From assembly GCA_907163375.1 (NCBI GenBank), contig CAJQUW010006986.1, positions 269,294-333,293 on the forward strand: DNA of 64,000 nucleotides, in the 5' to 3' direction. Below the pieces are notes generated by a model. It saw nothing but the letters and a program-made list of their open reading frames with translations. It was not told the DNA's origin and made no database searches. The position numbers were made by a program, and so were the translations under genes. The DNA comes from Prostheceraeus crozeri (Eukaryota > Platyhelminthes > Polycladida > Euryleptidae). This document shows positions 13,901-25,900 of the stretch, one piece after another. The first letter of the stretch is position 1; the number at the start of each line of letters is the position of its first letter.

Positions 13901-16900
13901 TGTCATCATTAAATCTTTGTTTTGCAATCAAATGAACTTTTTCATGACTTCTCGGTCTTGCCCGTGTTAATCCTGTAATTTTTAGAACCACTGGAAGAGA
14001 TTTTCTATGTTCTGAATGATAATTTGAATTATAATTATTAAATTTATTAAAATGAATTATAAATAATTTCCTATTCAAAACTTACGACAAATTCCCTAAT
14101 AAGTTCTAACTATTTCACTCTCAGTTTTCAGCTATCTTTGATTAAACCATTCCATTGCGAAGGAATTGAAGGTCAACTGTCGCAATATTATTGCTTGCTC
14201 ACACGGAAATGAATTCGATTCATTTCGTTTCCTCAACAAATAGCCTCATAGAGATGAACATTTTTCTTAAAATGAAATTGAGCATGCAGAATGTTTCACT
14301 AACTAGCGAAAACAGAACTAACAAAATTTGCCCAAGTATGAACAATATTAGTGTACATTTATTTGGAATTACGGTTGGCTTGCGTCGGTAATTTAATCAG
14401 TAATGAGCTATGCGACATTCTGGATACAGCAATCACTTGAAATTCGATTTTTGAAACGATTTTGATTGAAACTTCGACCTTCTACCTTCGTTCATTCATA
14501 TTTTCTTCTACTTTGCAGCTGAAATGTCAGAAAGTGACGTGGATACTTTGGCCAGTGAAGACGAGCAGCGCTTAGTCGAAAGAGGTAAGAATCAACAGTT
14601 TTACAAATGAAAGCAAGCTCTGTTGCCTGTGATTGACAGGATCATTCGCATCTTGCTGAACATCAAAATATTGTCATTGAGCGGTCATTCTGTGCTGATC
14701 AGGCTCCTGAAATGAATCATTTGATGAGCGTTGTATTGGAGCTCTTTCAAATTCAATAATGCGTGATATTGTAAACCTTCCTATGTCCACAGGGTAATAT
14801 GAAGCAGATAAATAGTTTCCTGGATGGGAATTATTAAGTGGTGTAGACTTCTTTGAAATGTGGGATGTTTTACAACAGATAATGCATGGATTTCTCCGGA
14901 CATTATAGCAAATGATGACCTCAGATAGAATATATACATTATCTGTTGCGTAACTGAATCTGTCTAATGAGTTGCGACTATGCTTTCAAACAAAAATGCT
15001 TCATGTTTCATGGATTTGGTTTTTTTGTTTGAGTTTTTCTTTATTTTTTTCTGCATTTTTCATCGTTTTTTCAATTGAGAAGCCAATGAATTGACGTAGC
15101 AAACTCAAAAGCGGTTTTGATGTGTGAAGCAAAGTAATGTCGATAACATAAGTTGCATGTTTAACCTAGTGCTTACATGTGGTGACAGTCACTCGATTTC
15201 TTTAGAGTTCTAAACCTTTACATTCGCCGCTCTATCTAGCCATGATTAGACAGTAGTATCATTGGTTCACTTCTTTGATCTTTTCTCCTTTTGAATAAAA
15301 CACCAAGACGCCTATCGACAAATCTATCAATTATACTTATCAATTGCTTGGATCTCATTAGCAGATTGTAAAGCGTTGCCTGTTTATAAGCATGTTTAAA
15401 AGCACATAAAGCCACGAATGTGAATCTTTGTTTGAAGCACGGATTATAAAGCAAGACATACAACCATGTTTAAAATCTTGTTTTAGTAGCAGTTGAAAAA
15501 TATTGTTTTGAATATGACATGGCGTTAAAAAATCTTATTTTTATCCCTCTGACGGCACTGCTTTCATGTGGTAATCGCACCTTGCGCTGTGCATATTAGA
15601 TGCTGAGCATTGCAAATGTTGAAATATTGCTAGCTGGCCCGAAGACTGTGATCTTTCTATTAATTTCAATAAATGCTATATCATGAATGTCATTACTAAC
15701 AAAAACATTACGTTTGATGAATTTCGTATACATGCAAATTCAGATGTCATATGTTTGCGTACAGTCTCAGAAGTAAAAATTCTTGGTTGTATTTTGTCAT
15801 GTGATCTAAAGTGGAACTCATTTGTTGACTTTTTGATAAAGAAAGCAAGCAAAGGGATCTATTTGATTCTTAATCTTCGTAGAGGTGGTTGTGACTCTGA
15901 GCTGATCTACTCCGCATATTGTTCTTTTATTCGTTCCATCATTTCATGGGCGTATCCTGTGTTTTGCAACATTCCTGATTATTTGAAGAAAAGCCTTGCA
16001 CTTGTCGAGAGAAGAGTGTTGAATATTATTGATAGCACTGATGTGCCTGCCAATTCACTTTTTGCCCATTGTGAAACTGTGTGCCACAACCTTTTCAAAG
16101 TGGTGCTGGAAGATGCTAGACATCCTCTTAGACATTTTTTTCGTCCCCGAGACCCTCGCACTAGAAACAAAATGTCCTCTGAGAAAAATGAAAAGTATAA
16201 CCCAGCGTTTCTCTAGGAGTTTTATTAATTACTGTTCTTAACTTTTTAACTGATATCATTCGTTTTTTGTCGATGTATTTATTTTGATTGATTTTAATTG
16301 ATGTATGCTAGATTATTTGCAATGTCGTGATCAACCAACTACCTGTAATTTTGTACTACATTTTGTAATGTGCTCACCGATTTGTGAGACAAATAAAGAT
16401 TTCATTCATTGCTGCAAAGTGAAATTAGTGAGACATTTCAAAGAAAACAAAACAAGCGATGTAAATAACACGACTGATTTGTACAAGCTTTTTTTAAACG
16501 GAAAAGACGTTGGATTAAGCTGCACTTATTCGAGCTGGAGATAATCAGAGTTGATATGCAGACAAATTCCAAGTCTGTTCTTCTTATACAATGCTAATAA
16601 TTATTGTAATCAATATCGTAATAAGTCAATGATGCAAGTTTAGGCAAGCTTACACTATGTATGCATTATAGCTGACTAACTGCAATATGCTATACAACAG
16701 TAGAAAGGATAGTCTTCATTTTAAAGCGTTTTATTCTTTTTGTTAACTGTTGCAATGATGCTAGTAAGAAAAATAATACAATGCATGAAGAGTTTGATTA
16801 ATGGTCAAGTTTGGCTTCAATTTACAATCAGATCAGACATGTCGGATGATATTTCCACTGAATTGAACTGTTCGTTTCTTAAAATATTTGTTTCATTTAT

Positions 16901-19900
16901 GGTTCAGATCAACAATTTCTACTTTTCGTGAGCGCTTTCATGCCATCTCCGAATGCCACTGGAAAAGGCATGAAACAAGCGCTGGCGAAGAAATAGAAGA
17001 TTTTGATCTGAACCTGATTTCTAACAAAAACGTGGGGTCACAATCATAGAAAAAATGCATCCCAATCACAGATCTCAATTTCAATCGCATTTATGATTGT
17101 GAGAGACTCACTACTCAACAATGTACTACTCAACCAGTTAGAAAATTAAGTGATTCTATCTAAAAAAAAAGATACCGGCATGGATTCATTCGAATAGTCA
17201 GGAAAATGATTTAGAAAGCGTGCACTTGCACCAGAACTGCAAGTGTGCGGTAGAAAAGGAATGAAACTTACAGTGTAAAAAGAAAATCATGAGTCTGTAA
17301 TTTAATCTGCCCGCTCCTCGTGACATTCAACAAGATAATTTTGAGATTTCTGTAGGAATATAGATGTAAAGTGTGCTCATGGTCGGTAATAATTTCATGG
17401 AATTATACGTCTTAAGTACCGGGCACGAATTTATTGTGAGATTATATGTTTGAAATTTCTGTAGCAAAAGGACCTTCATTTATTTGCATTCATAAGTTAA
17501 ATTGGGCTCTGTTTGTGCTATTTTTCTCGTTGTCATTTGAGCCAATATATTCCTGAGATGAAGCGCCGTTATCTTCGAGGCTTCATTTGTTATAATCATT
17601 TTATGAAACGTTCCTTGAAGATAACGACGCTTAGTCGTTGAAATACAGTGGTTTAAATGACAACCAATAAATTGTGAAACTTTGATTCCGTCTGCACTCA
17701 CAAGTCTCAACTTCCTTTCATTAGTTTTGATTCCACTTATTTCTTCTATCGTTCACGTCATTCTCTATTTTCAATGCTCTTAACTTCCTTGTCTTCGCCT
17801 ATCTGAAACCAATCAATAAAGATATCACTTCTCGACATTTACACGTTTATATTGTTCAATGTTTTCTTTCTGCACGCAGATCTAATCCGACTGTTAATTT
17901 AATGAAATTGTGACACCTAAAGCTTTTCTCGACAGCTTTGAAGCGATCTCACTGCTTATCTGGCTGATAGGGATCATTGTATTTGTTAGTTTTCCTTATT
18001 TCAAATAATTGAAGTGATGGTCGACGGTTATATAAATGAGATAAAATGACCACACTTGACGAACTCATATGTAACAACCATTAGCTGTTGGTCAACACAG
18101 TCGGTGAGCAAACAAAATATCAAGTTGATAGAAGAACACAGTCAGCGGATGAATTTGGATGGAACAGTGGTTGCAATGGACTCTATGAATGAAGTCCAAA
18201 ATATGAACAAGACTTGGCAATGAGTGGAAAATGGAAAACAACTATCGGAAGTACAACCATTAGGAAGAAGTCACTTAGAGTAGAGCAGATGGTACTTATG
18301 GATTATCTCCACCCACGTTTTCGAATTTGTATAAAATCCGTGGAAATGAATCAATCGTCACAAAACTTCAAACACACGTAAATGAGGATGTTCTCTAGCC
18401 ACATACCAAAATTTGTGCAAATCGGACAAGTACGTTTTGAATTAGGAGCGATAACTTGAAGTGCAGCGATGCCGACAGCTTGATTTGACTTCTTACGACC
18501 TCACCGTCGGAGCAGAAAACACTTGAGGTTAACAAAGTCATTTCTCGACAACTCGTGAAGCGATGATGACCAGGCCACATCCCCTATATTAATATGCTTG
18601 GCTTAATAAAGGTGTGGCAAGGCAGTGGTCGTGGGAACATTTCAAATAACAGTGGATGAGACGAATATGGAGAGAGAACACTGCACACACGAGTAACAAT
18701 AATGCGTCGAACAGACGAAGTCAGATCAAGCTGTTGACTGCGCTACACTTCACGTGATCGTCTCTCATGCAAAAATACTTGTCTGATCTACGTGAAATTT
18801 TGTATATGTGTAGAAAATATGCTTAAGTATGTTTACCTGAAGTTTAGTGATGATTGATTCGTTTTGTCAAATTTGAGACAAATTTGAAAACCTGGGGGGA
18901 GATAACCCATAAGTACCGAGCAGATCTCGCCGAACTTGCAAGATACAGAACAGGACATTCTCTTTTTTCTCAAGAAGCATTCGTGTCGGTTTAGTAGAGG
19001 AGGCATTTTGTAATGAATGTGGCGAAGAGGAGCAAATGCTGGAGCACAATCTCATCAGGTGCTCAAGATGGGATTTGCAGTGATACGCTAGTTTTCTTAC
19101 CATCCCCCCGATCCACCCAAATTTCCACCACCCAGTTGCTGACATGTACTTGAGGACAATCTGTCTACTCCAGCGACTGACGTCAATGTGCTTTCACGGA
19201 CAAACGACCTCCATATCTGAGGGGTTATGAAATGTGTCCAGAATCTTGTGGTAGAGAATTCGCTAAAGATATGTAGCATCTCTCCAGACGGAATGAGTGA
19301 CTTAGCCTCAATAATTACCGATCTATCAATATCATTTCGGTAAAGATGGTCACTCTATGATTATTCTCCAAAGCTGAAGTATCTCCAGACGCGATCACAG
19401 AATAAACACATTGTGGCAGCTGAGAATGTACACCTATGATGAGTCCTTTGCTTTCTTGGTCTCCGTCAGTGACTTTGAGGATTTCGCGAAAGTCAGGAAG
19501 AAAAAAAATATTTTATTAAATCATGCTGCTGAGAATAGAAATTGTGACTTCTGTCCCATTGTATTAAAACAATAATATTTACGAGTCACTATTCCGGTTT
19601 CAAGTCACACAACAAGCTTAGTGCAAAATGGGCTCGGGTTTACCTGTGTGAGAAATAATGTGCCATTTGTATGCACAATAAAAGTCCGAAGATAAGCAAT
19701 TTTATTTTAAATTCATGTGTATATTTTGTAAAGGAAAAGCGCACAAAATACTTTCGAAGTCACATGTAATGAAGTGAACAAGAAAATCAAAAAATAACAA
19801 AATCAACCTGACATGACAGTTTAGACTGGTCTTGTCGAAGATAATCCAGCAAGTGACAATTTATAATTAAACAGTTACAATTATGATGACATCAATCAAC

Positions 19901-22900
19901 AAATCAGCCGCAGTCTGGTCAATCATGCGATTACCAGGGCAAGCGAAGATTGATCACGTGATCCTTTTGCTTACACAGCTCTGGACAGTCACGTTTTATG
20001 TACAGTGCTTCAAGAATGCGTAAATTGTGATCGCTATGGGCACGGCACACTATCTGAAACTTGCTCAAAGAGTCATCAGGAACATTGTCACAGCTGAACA
20101 CATGCTCATTAATGGCAGAGCGAGAAATTCCCGAGCGACCGTCTGAAAATCACTTGAGTATATGCTCCATTGATCGAACAGTCAGAGGGCGCGACGTCCT
20201 TCCAATATAGTTTGATCCGCAACCACAACAAAAAGAATATATGACAGAGAACGCGGCGGCCACTGGCAGACGATCTTTCGGAGAAGCAATGGCAGGGGTG
20301 AGCCGATGATACAAAACGTGACATCATGTGACAATTGTTCATCTCAAAATAAAATGTGACAAAATGTGTGTTTTTAGTTTGTTGGTGTGACAAAATGTGA
20401 CAAATTCGTGGGAAAATATTCTGACAAAATATGAGCAAAGTCACAGAGGAGCATCAACTTCGTTTGAATGAAATAACGGAGTCATTATTTTAATGTTCCT
20501 TTATTCTTTGATGATAATTTATATTAGGGATATGCAGGATTGATATTTTTCTCCCCTCCTTGCTCCAAATGGCGACTTGTACTTTCTCCAGCAAGTCGTG
20601 CTGTTATTTGTCCGACTTTTTAAAGTTGACTTCGACGTGTTATGACCCAATTGTAGCATTCATTGTATGTGGCCAGATGTTTCTTGATTGTCATGTCCAG
20701 ATCGTAGGAGTCACTGTGAATGTATACTTCCTATAATGCACGCGTATGTATTTATATATACATACCACTGATCTGAATACAAAACAAAAGTAATAGTAAT
20801 CGCTATAAAACTGAGTGGCAATTATTCACTGAAAACAAAGTTTCCTATTTTCTGTGAAATGCTATGGTCTGTGAATTCACATAGTGAAACATACTCCGAG
20901 TGCGTGTTTATTATGCTATCATATTTGCCATAAGTAGTGAATTGTAAATGAATTCGAGACTATGAAAAGAATCAATTGTAATAAGACTACAACAAGGTTT
21001 GAGTGCAATTTTTCCACTTTAAACAACGTTAATTGTGTCCCGGTTTTACCCATGGTCTGTTTCGTTATTACCATAAATCTCGGAGTAAATATTGTGCACT
21101 TTCAATGGCAATTCTCCATGAAAATGAAGTGATAGTTCAACGTCGCTACTCCCCCTCCCCATAGTGCGGACTTGGACGGTGCTGACAGTCTCAGACTTTA
21201 ATCTGGAGACTTGGGATCTTTACGGATGCCCTTCCTCATGACTTCCAATGACACTTTCGGGGCTCGACCTCTGGACCGAAAGATCGCTAGGCCAAGCACT
21301 GTGCCACGGAGACCACCCATGTGGAACTATATAAATAAGAATAATAATTCGCAATAATTAATTAATTTACGATTTTTCTCGATTTTGTCCTGTTAAAACC
21401 TCGCTTGATATTTATCATGAATATTACGTCAAATGCTCTACTTAAAAAATCAGTCTTTAAGGCAAAATTGATAACTGCCAATCTTCTGCGCACCGGCATG
21501 TTTCAAATTTTGGCAACGTTTTTTCATCAGCTTGTGACATAATGTGACTTTTATGTCAATTTGCATGTGACATAATGTGACACTTGCGCCCATCAGTACG
21601 TGACAAAATGTGACAAATCTCAAATATCAAGATGTGACAAAATGTGTTACAGATCCAATTATGGCGGCTCACCCCTGCAACGGGAATGCAGTTAGCCTTT
21701 ACATTTGTGTTTTATTTTTTATTTTTCACATTGGTTTTACTTACTGAATAGTTTGATTTGTGATTTAATTCATTATTAACTGTGTTTCGCCTAAGGTTAG
21801 CCCTTGCTAATTTGAACATCAAGACGGGCCTGGCTGCAGTGGCAAACTTGGCCAGCAATTCAGTGATAGATTTTCGGATGAAAAAACTAGATTTGTCACC
21901 GTTGAATGGCAAATTGATGCAAACAGCTTTCCTGTCCACGGTAGCAACAGAAACGTTATTAATGCTAGTAACTTTATGTATATCAATGAAATACTCAGGA
22001 AATGTATTAGACTTTAAAATGGCGCTGAACAGTGTTGAGCTCTTGGGCTAACAAATCAGCAGAACAATTCGAAGCGCGCGAATAAACAGAGAACGAACAA
22101 AACCTCTCTAATATACAATAGGCACAAAACTGTGAAAATTCGAGTGAACACCAGAAAAAGTGGGCTTCCTGTACACTTGTACAAAGTTTTCCATTAGACT
22201 TGCGTTGGACAGACACATCAAGAAATGATAATATACCATGCTCGTTAAATTCACACGTAAATTTTATTTCTGAATGAAAACTACTAAAAAGGTCAAATAT
22301 TCTGTGAACTTTTCCTCCACAAAATTTCAAGCAGGCATAAATGTTTCAAATACATGTATATGTTGATAACTGACATAACTACTAACAGATAATCTTCATG
22401 ATTGTTATTGCACATTGAATCAGTGCATTAACGTAGCAATGTATCATGTTTTTGCGGTCCCGTAGTAGGAACTGAGGAAGAAATATATTGCATAATATTG
22501 TTCGTTTGATCTTCGACTTGAGTCAGTTGCTGATCTTGCGATCACATAGAACAGCGATGTATCAGTTGTATTGGCTCATGCCGCATTAATGTGTACGGTG
22601 ACCTCGCCGCAATGCTTCCGTCGTTTGCGACTATTTATATCCAAACAACCTAAGCGTTAGTTCTCGGATGTTTTATCCGTCAGCATGGGTGGCGATTACA
22701 TCGAAATCGAACTGTGCAAACCTATCGTTCTACCACCCGTCTTTCTGCTGTTGTCTGTCAGTATCACGAGGTTCGGGTTACAATGTGGAAAGTACAGGTG
22801 ATGGAAAGTCCTCAGTAACGATAAGGAGAGAATTCAGTGGGAACATCACTGAACTTAAGTGCATTAATGATGAAATCATTCAATGTTACAGTGACCGTTC

Positions 22901-25900
22901 TCATTGGACCTCTTGCTCCGTCGCACAGTTTCACAAGCTCCTCGTATATATCATGCAAACGTAGTGCGTGCTTTATCATCTACCGCGGGATGCAGTGAAT
23001 GGTCTTCTCTCGAGGAGATCACATCGAATGAAATTACTTTTTCATATTCAGACAAAAGTAATTGACATGGAAATACAGCGTTGGTTCTTTCTTTGGGACA
23101 TATGATGCGGCGATAGCATGACCAGAGCTGGAAGCGGACCCGGTCCTTCTGCGGGCCGGGACGACATGGGCCCTAGCCGGACCCGGACATGTAAAATTCT
23201 GTAAGCATTGTTATGCATGTTATGTATGAAATTAGGAATATCTTCCTCATTTGATCATTTAATTGCTGTAAATCATTTTCACATGGTGACTTATCAACCT
23301 TATTCTTCAGCTATAATATGAAATGATAAATACCGGCATGTGACGGAATAGTCATAAATATGCTTTCTGAAACAGAAACAACAATCGATAGACGATTAGC
23401 AAGTAACATTTCACTGGAATTTTGGTCAAAGGAGTCAATTGAACATTTAGTTCAACTTTTGACTTAATGACCTCACTTTTCAAATAGGCTTTATGTCTGC
23501 AGTGCATTCCTTTTCAACGCTTTTACCTAAATATCTAAATATAACTTACAACAATGTCAGCTATTGGCACATCAAACAAGATCCACATTGTTCGTGATAG
23601 ACAAACGCGTTAAGCATGTACAGCATTCAAAACAAATGAAAATTAACTGTTTGTTTGAAAGTTCACCTTACTGCTCAACAGTTATCAATTTACTTACAGA
23701 TTGTACATAGGGCCTAAAGCATTCGATCATGTAATCAACAACTAGATTTTTTGAATGATTCTCAAGGCGATTACACTCAACTAACGGACCTGATGACTTC
23801 ATTAAGGATGGTAAGGTGTGCAAAGCGATAAAATTTCTCACCCGTGCCCGGGCATGATGAAAAGAGCGGCCCGGTTCCAGCTCTGAGCATGACACTATGC
23901 TGAATGTGGCAATTTGTTTCTTTCAAAATAAAGAGTCGAAAATTCAACCTCAATGGAAATTGATAAGCATGAGTTCCCTTTATTTAGAAAGAAAGACTGT
24001 GCCAACTATAGCAGTTGGACTCTAAGAAATCTTATTCTAAATAAAATGAATCAAACTTCCAGATGACAAGATTTTTATAAGAAGGGAATCAGGCGCGTAG
24101 CTAGGATTTTCATTCGGAGAGATCCTCCTTGCCTACGCCACTGACGGGAATCGACAATAGTTAGTAATCGTGATATAAGAAAACAACATTTCGTTGCATT
24201 GAAGATGCGTCAGTCCTTGAATGTTGCGAAATTATTGCTGGGAATTTGAATAATTGCGTATTATATTGAGCAATGAATTATTGAAGATACACAGTCGCTG
24301 CTACCTCTCCACAAGTAAATGTAGACATCGTCGCAGAGTTATCATGGATTCATGCATTATGTAATCATGATATTTTTGTTTGTTCACTGTCATTTTCTTT
24401 TTTATAGATGTTTTTATGAAATTCACCACTTTGTTGTTGTTTGTCGGTCACTGCGCTTTTTTCAAGTGTGATGTTTGCATGGATGCTGTAGGTCTATAAC
24501 TCATCTCTCTCATGCGTTTGTTCAGCTCACTTGCGCTTAGATTATAAATATAAATTGTGTTCATAAAGGTCAATGAAATTCTCCATGTTTACCATGATCG
24601 CTTTATTGGAGAATTTCTTATTAATTCTACCGGAAACTGTCTTAGTGGAACTTCTGTCACTCTAAGTTGCACCGAATCACCTCAGACTTCTCCCGAACAC
24701 TTCAGCACATGTCTTGAGGCAATGCGGTCCACTTAATATGAGGCGATTAAATTTCCACATTCTTCCCCTTCATGCCTCGAGAGGCAGGCGCCAGGGAATT
24801 GAGAGCCGATGTGAGTTTCTTAGTGTATTCGGTCACCGCCTTCGTCTGTCATCGAATGGTGTCTTTCGGTGGCGACGTGATCAGATTTAGGAAGAGGCTG
24901 GCATTAGCGTCTGACGCTTGCTGTCGATTTGATGAACCTGATGGAGATTTCGATTTCGTTGACTGTGGTATAAATGTTAATCCTCATCTCTGAATAGCAA
25001 TTGAGTAAAGGATCTGGGTTTGATTGCTCGACCCTCGGCGATAGTGACATCGTAAATCAATGCAAGCTGACTTTCAGATTGATAATTGCACAAACCGCCG
25101 AAACTACTTGAACAATGATCACTTCCTTAACCAGTGGAGATTTCTGCCACCGTAGGCTCAATTAATTAAATGACTGTTCATTCGACGTTCATGGGTTCAA
25201 ATCTGACTGATTATCAAAATATTAAGTTTTGTTGCTTTGTAACCAGGGATGCGGCCCATATTACGCGGATGCTTAAGTCACCACTGGATTAGATGGTCCG
25301 TGGTGGCCCTATGAAACAGTAACTGAAGGCTTCGTCTGTTGATCTTTTAAGCATCAAGTCAAGACTGCTCCAAAATTGTGTTGGAACTCGTTCAGAAGAA
25401 CAGAGCTATAATGATGACATTGCGAATCTGAAAACTGCAAGTAAGAAGTCGGAGTAATTGTGGAAGTAAATAGCTTGGAACTTAAGACGAGATAATTCAC
25501 ACCGTCCATATTTTGTTTTACGGATTGGTCATCTCCCCCACGCTTTCAACATTTTCTAAAATCTGCAAAAATTTTTCAATCGTCACAAAACTTCAGGCAC
25601 ACATACTTGAGTACATTTTCTCCCCATATATAAGACTTAATACAAATCGGGCCAATACTTTCTGAATTAGACGATATCGTGAAGCGTAGCGACGTCAACA
25701 GCCTGATCTGACTTCGTCTGTTCGACGCATTATTGTTACTCTTGAGTGCATTGTTCTATCTCCCTCTTTGTCTCATTCACTGCAATTTGAATTCTTCCCA
25801 CGACCATTGCCCCAACAGCTATTTTGGGTTAGGTATATTAGTGAAAGTGATGTGGCCGGTTCATTATCACTTTACCAGTTGTCGCGAAATTACTTTGTTA

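Larger units (their letters stand above)
19931..22340 (-). mobile_element. Penelope-like retroelement (RT end and GIY-YIG endonuclease), interrupted
   Basis: Minus strand. The RT C-terminal part lies at about 22007-22330 (IKFTCEFNEHGILSFLDVSV). LPFNGDKSS lies near 21900. The GIY-YIG endonuclease at about 19931-20250 shows YSFCCGCGSNYIGRTSR, the NEHVFSCDNV block, LRILEALYIKRDCPELC and the typical terminal LRLPW before a TAA at 19931-19933. A 1.4-kb hAT-type element (20293-21677) sits between the RT/linker part and the endonuclease. Penelope-like elements encode one RT-GIY-YIG protein, and here it has stops and frameshifts. The upstream part is missing. Confidence 0.8.

Noticed and set aside
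24772-24993. Faint retroelement-like reading on the minus strand
   Set aside because: No RT, protease or zinc-knuckle motif could be placed.
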